A DNA stretch of 64,000 nucleotides from Polaribacter gangjinensis (GCF_038024125.1 NZ_CP150662.1:1257501-1321500), one strand, 5' to 3'; counted from the stretch's first letter, positions 47,812 to 57,658 are shown. Notes: generated from the letters alone by a model not told the origin. A program made the numbers and translations.

Positions 47812-49488
47812 TTATGACAACCCAGAAATTACTCCGTTTTTATCAATAGTCATATTTTCAGATGCAGGAATAACAGGCAATCCTGGCATTCGCATCATTT
47901 TTCCTAAAATAGGAATTACAAATTGAGCTCCTGCAGCAATTTCTATTTCACGAACTGTAACTGTAAAACCTTCTGGCCTTCCAATTAAAAACTCATTATC
48001 AGAAAATGATTTTTGAGTTTTCGCCATGCAAACTGCAAAATCATTGAACCCTAACCTATCAATTCTTCTCAAATCAATTTGAGCTTGTTTGCTATATTCA
48101 ACCGTTTTTGCTCCGTACATTTCTTTGGCAATAGTTTCAATTTTTTGTTTTATAGGACTTTTCCAATCGTATAAAGGTTTGTATTGAGTTGCTTTGTTTT
48201 CAACAACATCAACAACAGCTGCAGCTAATTTTTTGGTTCCTTCACCACCTTTTGCCCAACCTTCAGAAACCACTGCTTTCACACCTAACTTAGCACATTT
48301 TTCAATAACAAATGCCACTTCTTCGTCAGAATCAGAAATAAATGAATTGATTGCAACTACTGGCTCAACATGAAACTTTCGAACATTTTCTATGTGTTTT
48401 TCTAAATTTTTAAATCCCTCAGAAACTCGTTCTAAATTTGGCGTATTATATTCTTCACTTTTTGCACCTCCATGATGACGTAACGCTCTAATTGTAGCAA
48501 CCAAAACCACACATTTTGGATTGAGTTTCGCAAAAGTTGATTTGATATTTAGAAACTTTTCTGCACCTAAATCAGCTCCAAAACCCGCTTCAGTGACTGC
48601 ATAATTAGCCAAAGAAAGTCCCATTTTTGTGGCAATAATGGTATTGGTTCCTTGTGCAATATTCGCAAAAGGACCTCCATGAAGAATTGCAGGATTTCCT
48701 TCTAAAGTTTGCACTAAATTTGGTTTAATAGCTTCTTTTAATAAAATTGCCATCGCATTTTCAGCTTTCAAATCTTTGGCAAAAACAGGTTTGTTATCAA
48801 AAGTAAACCCTATAAAAATATTTCCCAAACGTTCTTTTAAATTATCTAAATCAGTTGACATGCATAAAATCGCCATCACTTCTGATGCAGGTGTAATATT
48901 AAATCCATCTTGTCTCGGAACACCATTTGCAGTGCCTCCCAAACCAATAATAATTTCTCGTAAAGAACGATCATTCATATCCATCACACGTTTCCAAAGA
49001 ACTGTTCTTGGATCAATATTTAAATTATTGGTTTTATTTTGGATGTTGTTATCAATCAACGCTGCAAGTAAATTATTAGCTTTTTCAACTGCGTTAAAAT
49101 CACCCGTAAAATGCAAATTGATTTCTTCCATTGGAATTACTTGAGAATAGCCTCCTCCTGCAGCTCCACCTTTCATACCAAAAACAGGTCCTAAAGAAGG
49201 TTCTCTCAACACTACAACAGCTTGTTTTCCAATTTTATTTAACCCTTCTGTCAAACCAATTGAAACCGTAGTTTTTCCTTCTCCTGCTGGAGTTGGCGTT
49301 AATGCAGTTACTAAAACCAAATTGTTTTGTGCTACTTTTTCATCATCAATCAAAAACAAAGGTAGTTTTGCTTTGTGTTTTCCATACATCTCCAAATCGT
49401 CTTCATCTATACCTAATTTTTCAGCAATATTTTTGATGTGTAAAGGATTTTTTGCTTGAGCAATCTCAATATCAGTTAAATACCTCAT
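47812..49488 (-). CDS. fhs: Formate-tetrahydrofolate ligase
   Basis: This 558-residue enzyme makes 10-formyl-THF from formate, ATP and THF for one-carbon metabolism. The P-loop is TPTPAGEGKTTVSIGL near residues 66-81. Further signatures are VFGMKGGAAGGGYSQVIPMEE (core GMKGGAAGGGYSQV near 104-117), HFTGDFNAVE, GFGADLGAEKF, and RFHVEPVVAINSF-like text. Length and motifs fit bacterial Fhs. It is transcribed against the flanking mdh and secDF genes. Confidence 0.96.
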   Translation of the reverse strand: MRYLTDIEIAQAKNPLHIKNIAEKLGIDEDDLEMYGKHKAKLPLFLIDDEKVAQNNLVLVTALTPTPAGEGKTTVSIGLTEGLNKIGKQAVVVLREPSLGPVFGMKGGAAGGGYSQVIPMEEINLHFTGDFNAVEKANNLLAALIDNNIQNKTNNLNIDPRTVLWKRVMDMNDRSLREIIIGLGGTANGVPRQDGFNITPASEVMAILCMSTDLDNLKERLGNIFIGFTFDNKPVFAKDLKAENAMAILLKEAIKPNLVQTLEGNPAILHGGPFANIAQGTNTIIATKMGLSLANYAVTEAGFGADLGAEKFLNIKSTFAKLNPKCVVLVATIRALRHHGGAKSEEYNTPNLERVSEGFKNLEKHIENVRKFHVEPVVAINSFISDSDEEVAFVIEKCAKLGVKAVVSEGWAKGGEGTKKLAAAVVDVVENKATQYKPLYDWKSPIKQKIETIAKEMYGAKTVEYSKQAQIDLRRIDRLGFNDFAVCMAKTQKSFSDNEFLIGRPEGFTVTVREIEIAAGAQFVIPILGKMMRMPGLPVIPASENMTIDKNGVISGLS

Positions 49489-49606
49489 TTTATATATTTA
49501 TAGAAATTAGAGTTTAAATATAATGAATTTTAACAGGTTTTTGTCGGTATAAATTTAAAAGTACAAAAGCCTGTTTTAGGCTAATACAATAAATATTATA
49601 AAATAA

Positions 49607-49637
49607 TTGCTTAGCCTACTATGAAATACTATATTTG
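49607..49637 (+). promoter_or_regulatory. secDF promoter
   Basis: TTG (49607-49609) lies 20 bp before TATATTTG (49630-49637), matching the Bacteroidota promoter. The secDF ATG follows about 39 bp later. Confidence 0.7.
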
Positions 49638-49676
49638 CACGTTTTAAAAAAAAGAAGTCGACATAAATTAAAGAAG

Positions 49677-52640
49677 ATGCAAAACAAAGGACTTATTAAA
49701 TTATTTGCTATCCTTTTTGGATTGGTAAGTTTATATCAATTATCATTCACATTTTTGGCAACCAAAGTAGAAAACGATGCTGCTGCCTACGCTAAAAATA
49801 TGGATAAAAATAACAATGCTAGAGAAAAAGCTGCTTTCGAAAAAAAGTATTTAGACAGCGTTGCTAACAAAGACATTATTGACTTAGGTGTTACAAAATA
49901 TACCTACAATGATGTGAAAGATAAAGAAATGAATCTTGGTCTTGATTTGAAAGGTGGTATCAATGCCATTTTACAAGTTTCTGTAAAAGAAGTGTTGATA
50001 AGCTTATCTAACGATTCTAAGAATGAAGTATTTAACAAAGCATTAGCGGCTGCTGACGAAAGACAAAAAAATAGTAATTCAGATTATTTAACCCTCTTTT
50101 TTGAAGAATTTGAAAAAATTGCTGGTAAAACAAAATTAAGTGATCCATCAATTTTTGGAACAAAAGCATTGAGTGAAAAAATCTCTTTAAATGAAGATAA
50201 TGCTACTGTTAAAGAAACTTTACAAGAAGAAATTAATAGCTCAATTGGAACTGCTTTTGAAGTTTTAAGAAGTAGAATTGATAAATTCGGAGTTACACAA
50301 CCAAACATTCAAAGAATCGGAACTTCAGGAAGAATTCAAATTGAATTGCCAGGTGCAAAAGATATTGAACGTGTTACAAAATTAATTACAAGTAAAGCTG
50401 AATTACAGTTTTGGGAAGTGCATTCGAATGTAGAAGTTCAAAACTTTTTCTTTGAAGCAAATGCAGTAGTTGCAGAAATGTTAAAAGACGATACTGCTGT
50501 TGAAAAAGATACTCTAAAGAAAGGAAATATTGATGACTTGTTAGGAGAAACTACTGATTCTACAAAAGTTCAAAAAAATCTTTTTACTTATTTATTCCCA
50601 AATGTAGCACAATCTCAACAACAAGTTAGCTCTTTAGTGGGTCAAGCTAGAGTTTTAGATACTGCAACTGTAAACAATTTATTAGCTAAAAAAGAAGTAA
50701 GAGCGTTATTGCCTACTGAATTGCGCTATGTAAAATTCTTATGGGATTACAAATCTGAAAAAGGAACTGATGGTACAGAATTGATTGGATTATATGCTAT
50801 CAAAGGAAATAGAAATGATGTTGCTCCAATTGAAGGTGATGTTATTTTAGATGCTGCTCAAGTGTTTGATCAATTGAACAAACCAGAAGTTAGTATGACC
50901 ATGAATAGTACAGGAACCAAACAATGGGCAAAAATGACTGCAGACAATGTAGGCAAGTTTGTAGCTGTTGTTTTGGATAATTATGTATATACAGCTCCTT
51001 CTGTAAACCAAGCAATCACTGGAGGAAGAACATCTATTTCTGGAGGTACAATGACGATTGCTGAAGCTGAAGACATTGCAACTGTATTGAAAGCAGGTAA
51101 ATTACCAGCTGCTGCAAGAATCATTCAAGCAGAAGTTGTTGGTCCGTCTTTAGGTCAACAATCAATTGATGCTTCTGTAAATTCATTCATGATTGCAATT
51201 TGTTTGGTATTACTTTGGATGATTTTTTATTACGGAAAGGCAGGAATTTTCTCAAACATTGCTTTAGTTGTGAACATTCTTTTCATTTTCGGAATTTTAG
51301 CATCTTTCAACGCTGTATTGACTTTACCTGGTATTGCAGGTATTATTTTAACTATTGGTATGTCTGTTGATGCAAACGTAATTATCTTTGAGAGAATCAA
51401 AGAAGGTTTGGCTGCAAAAATGGGCTTAAAACAAGCAGTTGAAGAAGGATTCTCAATCAAAGGAGCACTTTCTGCAATTATTGATGCAAACATTACTACA
51501 TTATTAACAGGTATCATTTTATATGTTTTTGGAACAGGACCAATTAAAGGTTTTGCATTGACATTAATGATTGGTATTGCAACTTCATTATTTACAGCCG
51601 TATTTATTACTAGATTGTTGGTTGATAGCGCTGTAAACAAAAAAATGAATTTAACTTTCAACACGAATTTCTCAAAAGGTTGGTTTACAAATATCAATGT
51701 TGCTTTTATTAGAAAACGTAAAGTTGCTTATGTAATTTCAAGTACATTAGTTATCATCAGTTTAGTTTCTATATTTACTATCGGATTAAAACAAGGAGTT
51801 GATTTTAAAGGAGGTCGTTCTTATGTAGTTCGTTTTGATCAAGAAATGACACCTACAAAAGTTGCTCAAGAATTGAAATCGGTTTTTGGAAGTGCTCCAG
51901 AAGTTAAAACTTATGGTAACGCAAATCAATTAAAAATCACTACGGTTTACAGAATTGATGAAGAAGGACAAGAAGTTGATGAAGAAATTCAAGAAACTTT
52001 ATACAATGGTTTAAAACCATATTTGGCAAAAACTTCTTACGAAAACTTTAAACCTGGATTTGAAAAACAAGGTGCAGGAATTATGAGTTTCTTAAAAGTT
52101 GAACCAACAATTGCTGATGATATTAAAACTTCAGCTTTATATTCAGTTATTGGTTCATTATTAATTGTTTTCTTATACATTTTATTACGCTTTAGAAAAG
52201 TATCTTTCTCAATTGGAGCAGTTGCTGCAGTTTTCCATGACGTGTTGATTGTATTAGGAGTTTTCTCTTTAACATACACTTTCATGCCTTTTGACATGGA
52301 AATTGATCAATCATTCATAGCTGCAATTCTAACAGTTGTAGGGTATTCGTTGAATGATACTGTAATTATTTTCGATAGAATTAGAGAATTTACTAACGAA
52401 AGAAGAGGAAAACATAACGAATTAATCAATAGTGCCATCAATTTAACTTTAGGAAGAACTATCAATACTTCATTAACAACTTTATTGGTATTATTAGCAA
52501 TCTTTTTCTTTGGAGGGGATTCCATCAAAGGATTCATGTTCGCATTGATTGTGGGTATTGTGGTTGGAACATACTCATCTATTTTTGTGGCAACACCAAT
52601 TATGTACGATACCACAAAAAAAGAAGATAAAAATAGTTAA
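49677..52640 (+). CDS. secDF: SecDF protein-export fusion
   Basis: This 987-residue protein fuses SecD and SecF. The ATG at 49677 (MQNKGLIKLFAILFGL) places the first membrane helix at the N-terminus; the longer frame begins with TTG and a basic leader that includes the -7 box, so it is rejected. SecD has the large periplasmic P1 domain (DLGLDLKGGINAILQV near residue 80) and helices around 500-700 (GMSVDANVIIFERIKEGL). SecF follows from ~705, with GGRSYVVRF and SLNDTVIIFDRIREF. SecDF uses the proton gradient to pull exported chains through SecYEG. The single-chain form is standard in Bacteroidota. Confidence 0.95.
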   Translation: MQNKGLIKLFAILFGLVSLYQLSFTFLATKVENDAAAYAKNMDKNNNAREKAAFEKKYLDSVANKDIIDLGVTKYTYNDVKDKEMNLGLDLKGGINAILQVSVKEVLISLSNDSKNEVFNKALAAADERQKNSNSDYLTLFFEEFEKIAGKTKLSDPSIFGTKALSEKISLNEDNATVKETLQEEINSSIGTAFEVLRSRIDKFGVTQPNIQRIGTSGRIQIELPGAKDIERVTKLITSKAELQFWEVHSNVEVQNFFFEANAVVAEMLKDDTAVEKDTLKKGNIDDLLGETTDSTKVQKNLFTYLFPNVAQSQQQVSSLVGQARVLDTATVNNLLAKKEVRALLPTELRYVKFLWDYKSEKGTDGTELIGLYAIKGNRNDVAPIEGDVILDAAQVFDQLNKPEVSMTMNSTGTKQWAKMTADNVGKFVAVVLDNYVYTAPSVNQAITGGRTSISGGTMTIAEAEDIATVLKAGKLPAAARIIQAEVVGPSLGQQSIDASVNSFMIAICLVLLWMIFYYGKAGIFSNIALVVNILFIFGILASFNAVLTLPGIAGIILTIGMSVDANVIIFERIKEGLAAKMGLKQAVEEGFSIKGALSAIIDANITTLLTGIILYVFGTGPIKGFALTLMIGIATSLFTAVFITRLLVDSAVNKKMNLTFNTNFSKGWFTNINVAFIRKRKVAYVISSTLVIISLVSIFTIGLKQGVDFKGGRSYVVRFDQEMTPTKVAQELKSVFGSAPEVKTYGNANQLKITTVYRIDEEGQEVDEEIQETLYNGLKPYLAKTSYENFKPGFEKQGAGIMSFLKVEPTIADDIKTSALYSVIGSLLIVFLYILLRFRKVSFSIGAVAAVFHDVLIVLGVFSLTYTFMPFDMEIDQSFIAAILTVVGYSLNDTVIIFDRIREFTNERRGKHNELINSAINLTLGRTINTSLTTLLVLLAIFFFGGDSIKGFMFALIVGIVVGTYSSIFVATPIMYDTTKKEDKNS

Positions 52641-52656
52641 CTTTTTAAACCTATTT

Positions 52657-52705
52657 AAAAACCGTTTTTAACTACTGATTATCAGATTAAAAACGGTTTT
52701 TTCAT
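52657..52705 (+). terminator. Intrinsic terminator of secDF
   Basis: AAAAACCGTTTTTAA (52657-52671) and TTAAAAACGGTTTTT (52687-52701) form a 15-bp stem with a 15-nt loop and trailing T. Confidence 0.85.
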
Positions 52706-52735
52706 TTCACAGATAGGCATTATATTTACATCCTG

Positions 52736-53854
52736 ATGAAAATTATAAAACTACACGATTTATATTTTAGTTCTTTTATTGAAAAGGATGAAATTGCTGC
52801 GATTGTAAAAAACTTAGCTTGGCAAGTAAAAGAAGATTTATCTGAAAATGAAATTCCTATTTTTGTCGGAATTTTAAATGGATGTTTTTTATTCGCAGCT
52901 GATTTTATAAGAGCGTATCAAGGAAATTGTGAAGTTTCATTTGTAAAATTAGCCTCTTATAACGGAACAAAATCAACAGATGATGTAAAACATTTGGTAG
53001 GTATTAATGAGGATTTAACAGGAAGAACCATTATTATTTTAGAGGATATTATTGATACCGGAAGCACTTTACAAGAAATTTATAATATCTTTAGAGATAA
53101 AAATGTAAAAGAATTAAAAATTGTTACGCTATTTTTTAAACCTGATGTTTTTAAAAAAGAATTGCATATCAATTATATTGGAAAAAGTATTGAAGACAAA
53201 TTCATTGTTGGATATGGCTTAGATTACAATGGTTTAGGCAGAAATTATCCAGCAATTTATCAATTAACAAACAAACCAACAATGAAAAATATTGTATTAT
53301 TTGGTCCTCCAGGAGCAGGAAAAGGGACACAAGCAATCGTTTTAAAAGAGAAATATAATTTAGTACATATTTCTACAGGAGATGTTTTTAGATTCAATAT
53401 CAAAAACGAAACTGAACTTGGTAAATTAGCAAAAAGTTATATTGATGCTGGCGATTTGGTTCCTGACGAAGTTACTATTGATATGTTAAAGGATGAAGTT
53501 GAAAAAAATAGTGATGCTTGTGGAATCATTTTTGATGGATTTCCAAGAACAGCCTCACAAGCAACTGCTTTAGATGCATTTTTAACTGAAAAAGGCATGC
53601 AAATTGATGCCATGATTGCGTTAGAAGTGCCTGAAGATATTTTGGTTGAACGTATTTTAGAACGTGGAAAAACAAGTGGAAGAACAGACGATACTGATGA
53701 AGAAAAAATAAGAAATCGTTTCAACGAATACAATACAAAAACCGCTATCTTAAAAGATTTTTACCAAGCTCAAAACAAATATTTTGGCATCAATGGTGTT
53801 GGAAGTATTGAAGATATTACCCATCGAATTTCAACTGTATTTGAAACTTTATAA
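52736..53854 (+). CDS. adk: Hypoxanthine phosphoribosyltransferase-adenylate kinase fusion
   Basis: This 372-residue protein has two complete enzymes. Residues ~1-180 are a HPRT-type transferase with the PRPP loop LEDIIDTGSTL (near 101-111) and VGILNGCFLFAADFIRA. Residues ~183-372 are adenylate kinase: P-loop FGPPGAGKGTQ (near 189-199), DGFPRTASQA, a short zinc-free LID (RGKTSGRTDDTDEEKIRNR core), and the GIN segment at the end. HPRT salvages hypoxanthine or guanine to IMP/GMP, and Adk balances AMP, ADP and ATP. The internal ATG at 53282 starts the Adk domain, so separate translation of Adk is possible. The fusion has no obvious linker. Confidence 0.93.
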   Translation: MKIIKLHDLYFSSFIEKDEIAAIVKNLAWQVKEDLSENEIPIFVGILNGCFLFAADFIRAYQGNCEVSFVKLASYNGTKSTDDVKHLVGINEDLTGRTIIILEDIIDTGSTLQEIYNIFRDKNVKELKIVTLFFKPDVFKKELHINYIGKSIEDKFIVGYGLDYNGLGRNYPAIYQLTNKPTMKNIVLFGPPGAGKGTQAIVLKEKYNLVHISTGDVFRFNIKNETELGKLAKSYIDAGDLVPDEVTIDMLKDEVEKNSDACGIIFDGFPRTASQATALDAFLTEKGMQIDAMIALEVPEDILVERILERGKTSGRTDDTDEEKIRNRFNEYNTKTAILKDFYQAQNKYFGINGVGSIEDITHRISTVFETL

Positions 53855-53903
53855 GTTCAAAGTTTTGAAATAAAAACTAAACACTAAAAACTAAAAACTC
53901 CAA

Positions 53904-54896
53904 ATGACCGAAGGCAATTTCGTTGATTATATAAAAATTTATGCAAGTTCTGGTAAAGGCGGACAAGGTTCAACGCATTTGCATAGAGAAAAATTTATCG
54001 AAAAAGGCGGTCCTGATGGTGGTGATGGCGGACGTGGTGGACATATCATTTTACGAGGTGACAAAAATTTATGGACACTTTTTCATTTAAAGTTTAAACG
54101 TCATTTTAGAGCAACTCAAGGTGGTGCAGGAAGCAAAAGTAGAAGTACTGGTGCTGATGGTGAAGATGTGTATATTGATGTTCCTTTAGGAACCATCATT
54201 AGAGATGCTGATACTGATGAAATTATTGTAGAAATTACCGAAGATAAAAAAGAAGTTATTCTACTAGAAGGTGGTAAAGGCGGACTAGGAAACTGGCATT
54301 TTAGAACAGCAACTCATCAAACTCCAAGATTTGCACAACCCGGAATTGACGGCCAAGAAGGATGGTTTCGCATTGAACTAAAAATTTTGGCTGATGTTGG
54401 TTTGGTAGGTTTCCCAAATGCAGGAAAATCAACCTTACTTTCTGTGGTTACAGCTGCAAAACCTAAAATTGCAGATTATGCTTTTACTACATTAAAACCA
54501 AATTTAGGAATTGTTGAATATCGAAATCATCAAACTTTTGTAATGGCAGATATTCCAGGAATTATTGAAGGTGCTGCTGAAGGAAAAGGATTAGGACATT
54601 ATTTTTTACGTCACATTGAACGAAATGCAGTATTGTTATTTTTGATTCCTGCAGACAGCAATGATATCAATACTGAATATGATATTTTATTGAATGAACT
54701 CAAAAAATACAATCCCGAGCTGTTAGACAAGCATCGTTTATTGGCAATTTCTAAATCAGATTTATTAGATGAAGAATTAAAAACAGAAATTAGAGAGACA
54801 CTTCCTAAAGGAATTGAAACCGTTTTTATTTCGTCTGTAGCTGAAATTGGATTAATGGAGTTGAAAGACAAACTGTGGAAAATTCTTCATTTGTAA
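53904..54896 (+). CDS. obgE: GTPase ObgE
   Basis: This 330-residue protein has a Gly-rich Obg domain (residues ~1-158; [14 protein letters not shown] and [16 protein letters not shown]) and a G domain. GTPase motifs are G1 [10 protein letters not shown] (about 166-175), G2 FTTLKPN, G3 DIPGIIEGA (about 214-222) and G4 ISKSDL instead of the usual NKxD. Obg proteins act in ribosome assembly and the stress response. It follows the HPRT-Adk fusion after 49 bp, probably in one operon, and lacks the C-terminal extension of longer Obg proteins. Confidence 0.95.
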   Translation: MTEGNFVDYIKIYASSGKGGQGSTHLHREKFIEKGGPDGGDGGRGGHIILRGDKNLWTLFHLKFKRHFRATQGGAGSKSRSTGADGEDVYIDVPLGTIIRDADTDEIIVEITEDKKEVILLEGGKGGLGNWHFRTATHQTPRFAQPGIDGQEGWFRIELKILADVGLVGFPNAGKSTLLSVVTAAKPKIADYAFTTLKPNLGIVEYRNHQTFVMADIPGIIEGAAEGKGLGHYFLRHIERNAVLLFLIPADSNDINTEYDILLNELKKYNPELLDKHRLLAISKSDLLDEELKTEIRETLPKGIETVFISSVAEIGLMELKDKLWKILHL

Positions 54897-54913
54897 ACTA
54901 AAATCTTACAAAA

Positions 54914-55390
54914 CTACTCTTTCAACTGAATTCTGATTGGCAAAATATACTTTGTTTTTACAGGAATTCCTCTTTTGATTGCTGGATAGATTTTAGGTAA
55001 ATTTTGAACACTGATTGCTAATAAACTATCCAATGATGGCAATTGCTCTTTGATGATTTCTGAGGCTTCCATTTGTTCTAATTTCACATCACCTTTGTTA
55101 TCGATTAATAAATGAACGGTAACAATTTCATCAATAGAATCTTTGATGGTAAAAACTTGCTTTTGTAACTCCTCACCTATTTTTTGATGGATATTCGTTC
55201 TAAAACAAGTGGATTTTGCTTCTTTTTCTACTAAGGAATCACACATTGCAAAAGAAGGTGAAAAATCAACTTCATTAAAATTGATAATCGTATCTAAATC
55301 AAGCAATTGTTGTTTTTTTGATAGCGGAAAATAATCGCAAGCACTGCAAAAAATCAATATAAAAAACACAAAAAAAACACGCAAAAACAT
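54914..55390 (-). CDS. Small TonB-C-terminal-domain lipoprotein
   Basis: This 158-residue protein has an SPII signal (VFFVFFILIFCSACDYF; Cys near residue 18). The C-terminal ~90 residues have a TonB-C-like alpha-beta pattern: VHLLIDNKGDVKLEQMEA, then LPKIYPAIKRGIPVKTKYILPIRIQL. The same ending pattern (GTPVKVKYTLPFSFYV) closes the BlaR1-type protein encoded next to it, which suggests common origin. It may contact other envelope proteins, but no function is shown. Confidence 0.65.
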   Translation of the reverse strand: MFLRVFFVFFILIFCSACDYFPLSKKQQLLDLDTIINFNEVDFSPSFAMCDSLVEKEAKSTCFRTNIHQKIGEELQKQVFTIKDSIDEIVTVHLLIDNKGDVKLEQMEASEIIKEQLPSLDSLLAISVQNLPKIYPAIKRGIPVKTKYILPIRIQLKE

Positions 55391-55524
55391 AAATTTGTTT
55401 ATTGTGTGAAATTAATAAATTTTACCGAATTTTAATCCAAAGTTTCTCCTTTTAAAAAATAGTCTTTTTTAAAACTTATTTAATATCTAAGTAAAGTAGC
55501 CTTTTATAAAATTGAAGAAAAATG

Positions 55525-55552
55525 AAAAGTTGGAGTTTGCGCTCCAACTTTT
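55525..55552 (-). terminator. Intrinsic terminator of the blaI-blaR1 unit
   Basis: AAAAGTTGGAG (55525-55535) and CTCCAACTTTT (55542-55552) form an 11-bp stem with a 6-nt loop. On the minus strand it lies 55 bp after the stop of the M56 sensor gene. The remaining gap to the lipoprotein gene shows nothing else clear. Confidence 0.75.
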
Positions 55553-55606
55553 ACAATTACAAATAATAAAATGAATATAATTTTCTTTTTCATAAAAGCA
55601 TATTTT

Positions 55607-57172
55607 TTATTCTACATAAAAAGAAAATGGTAAAGTATATTTTACTTTTACGGGCGTTCCATCATTTTCTCCAATAGTCATTTTTGGTAAAGAGTTTATA
55701 ATTTGCTCAACTTCTTTTTTAATGATTTCGTGTGGTGCTTTAACATTAATATCTGCAACTTTTCCATTTGTATCAATATTAAACGAGACAAAAGCTTTCT
55801 TTATTCCAGAACTTAATCCTAAATTTTTTGTAATGTTTGTATTAAAGTTCTTCTTGAAATGTTCATCTAATTTTTTAAAAAAACAATCTAAATCTCTTTC
55901 TTTACAACCAGGAAATACTGGGGTTTTTTGAACATCTAAAACAGAAAACGAACCATCAGACAACATTTTTTTTTCTGTTTTAAAACTGGACATTTTATCT
56001 AAGTCTAAAAATGCTGCCAAAGTTTTTCTTCCATTTTTTTTCTGATAAATTTTCAAAGATTTAAAATTGGTTCTATTTGAAGACTCTCTCTGTTTAAATC
56101 TATTAAATATTACATCAAATTCTTCTCTTTCAAAATTATTTAAATCATCATAAGAAACTTCTATTCCTTCAGGAATATTAACTCCAATGTAACTATCTAA
56201 ATATGTTTTTTTATCTCCACGTCCTTTTATGACCTTTCCATCAATTTCATAATAAACTATTTGTGTTGATTTTTCTGGAATATATCCTTGCAAATCTTTT
56301 GTTGTTCTTTCATTATCAGAACAAGCACTATAAAAAAGCATGCTCAATAATACTGGAATCATAACCAAATATTTGAGTTGATTCATTTTGCGGGATTGTT
56401 TTTTTGTAATCATCATAATTCGTTTTTTTAGATAAGAGGGTTTATAAAATTGATTGACAAATGAAATATTTTCAACCTGAAAAAAATGGGAAAGTAGACT
56501 ATTGATATAGGTTTCTTTGGTTTCTGATTTTGCAACAATGGCATCAGAAATATATTCGTGAACCAACGAAATTCGTTTTTGATAGAGATAAATCATAGGA
56601 TTAAACCACATACTGATTTTAAGAAACTCAAAATAAAACAAATCAAGAGAATGCTTTTGTTGACTATGAACCATTTCATGTTGAATGATTTTTTCTTGTT
56701 GTGTTTCTGGAATTTCTTTCCCCAAAAAAATGTAATTGAAAAACGAAAAAGCCTTGGTTTGATTCGGAATCAAAATCAATATAAATTTCGATTTTTTGAT
56801 GATTTCGTGTTTTTTGGTAAGGCTAAAAATTCTAAGGAATTTGAACAAAAATAATAGTGAGAAGAAAGCAACTCCAACCCAAAATAAAATAGTTACATAA
56901 TTTACAGAATCAACAATGGTTGTTTCATGAAAAGTTCTCTGAATTGTTTTTTCTGGAGATAACACAATTTCAGGTAAAACCACTATAAATTCCTCTGAAA
57001 CTGCTTTTTGAAAACTTGGTATTTTTATTAATGGAATTAAAAAAGACAACAATGGTGTACTTAATAAATACCATCTGTTTTTGGTGAAAAATGTTTCTTT
57101 GCTCAAAAAGAAATCATACACAGCCAAAAATAATACCTGAAATAAAATGACTTGAAGGATGTAATGTATCAT
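55607..57172 (-). CDS. BlaR1-type M56 metallopeptidase sensor
   Basis: This 521-residue protein has four predicted N-terminal membrane helices (within residues ~1-275) and the M56 zinc-peptidase motif HEMVH near residues 168-172 (IIQHEMVHSQQKHSLDL). A further hydrophobic segment near 268-285 (YLVMIPVLLSMLFYSAC) leads into an extracytoplasmic region, whose last ~90 residues form a TonB-C-like domain (VSFNIDTNGKVADINVKAP ... VKYTLPFSFYVE). BlaR1/MecR1 proteins sense a signal outside and cleave a BlaI-type repressor. The sensor domain here is TonB-C-like, not penicillin-binding, so the ligand is unknown. It is 47 bp after blaI in the same operon. Confidence 0.85.
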   Translation of the reverse strand: MIHYILQVILFQVLFLAVYDFFLSKETFFTKNRWYLLSTPLLSFLIPLIKIPSFQKAVSEEFIVVLPEIVLSPEKTIQRTFHETTIVDSVNYVTILFWVGVAFFSLLFLFKFLRIFSLTKKHEIIKKSKFILILIPNQTKAFSFFNYIFLGKEIPETQQEKIIQHEMVHSQQKHSLDLFYFEFLKISMWFNPMIYLYQKRISLVHEYISDAIVAKSETKETYINSLLSHFFQVENISFVNQFYKPSYLKKRIMMITKKQSRKMNQLKYLVMIPVLLSMLFYSACSDNERTTKDLQGYIPEKSTQIVYYEIDGKVIKGRGDKKTYLDSYIGVNIPEGIEVSYDDLNNFEREEFDVIFNRFKQRESSNRTNFKSLKIYQKKNGRKTLAAFLDLDKMSSFKTEKKMLSDGSFSVLDVQKTPVFPGCKERDLDCFFKKLDEHFKKNFNTNITKNLGLSSGIKKAFVSFNIDTNGKVADINVKAPHEIIKKEVEQIINSLPKMTIGENDGTPVKVKYTLPFSFYVE

Positions 57173-57219
57173 AGCTTTTTTGTTTTAATATTTGAAACTA
57201 ACTGTCTACTGTCAACAGA

Positions 57220-57588
57220 TTACTGACTACTGTCTTTACTAATTTCTTTCATAATCGATTCTAATTCAGCAATATCCATGTCATTTTCTTTCATAAAAAA
57301 CGACACCATACTTTTGAATGATCCATCAAAATAACCATTCATAATTTTATGCAAACTCTGATTGCTGTAGGTTTCTTTATCAACTAAAGGATAATAATCA
57401 TAGCCTCTGCCTTGAGGTTTGTGCGCCACAAATTCTTTGGTTTCTAAAATTCTGATGATCGTGGAAACAGTATTGTATGCTGGTTTTGGCTCAGGAAGTT
57501 TATCAATAACATCTTTTACGGAACCTGCTTGCAAATCCCACAAAACCTGCATAATCTCCTCTTCTGCTTTGGTCAATTGTTTTTTCAT
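57220..57588 (-). CDS. blaI: BlaI/MecI/CopY family repressor
   Basis: This 122-residue protein is a winged-helix repressor with the family N-terminus LTKAEEEIMQVLWDLQAGSV and DNA-recognition segment PKPAYNTVSTIIRILETKE near residues 34-52. RGYDYYPLVDKETY follows near 62-75, then a dimerisation helix set. BlaI binds dyads as a dimer and is inactivated by its cognate M56 sensor, whose gene follows. Three AACTAA-N4-TTAGTT dyads cover its own promoter region, so autorepression is likely. Confidence 0.92.
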   Translation of the reverse strand: MKKQLTKAEEEIMQVLWDLQAGSVKDVIDKLPEPKPAYNTVSTIIRILETKEFVAHKPQGRGYDYYPLVDKETYSNQSLHKIMNGYFDGSFKSMVSFFMKENDMDIAELESIMKEISKDSSQ

Positions 57589-57593
57589 TTTAC

Positions 57594-57658
57594 AACTAAT
57601 TTTTTAGTTTGATTTGACAAATATAACTAAATATTTAGTTTGAACTAATTTTTTAGTT
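57594..57658. promoter_or_regulatory. Three BlaI-type operator dyads
   Basis: AACTAA-N4-TTAGTT occurs at 57594-57609, 57625-57640 (as the perfect palindrome AACTAAATATTTAGTT) and 57643-57658. Dyad 2 abuts the promoter -7 box at 57618-57625, dyad 3 lies over the -33 region, and dyad 1 is just upstream of the blaI ATG. Three matching boxes on a repressor's own promoter support autoregulation. Confidence 0.8.
57618..57625 (-). promoter_or_regulatory. blaI-blaR1 promoter -7 box
   Basis: On the minus strand TATATTTG fits TAnnTTTG and lies 29 bp before the blaI ATG, between operator dyads 1 and 2. Transcription would start near 57611, between the two dyads. Confidence 0.65.

Noticed and set aside
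49635..49676. TTG start adding 14 residues to SecDF
   Set aside because: It falls inside the promoter -7 box region and the inner ATG gives the standard N-terminal helix.
51230..51697. 155-codon minus-strand frame
   Set aside because: It is antisense to the conserved SecD membrane region and has no start or family support.
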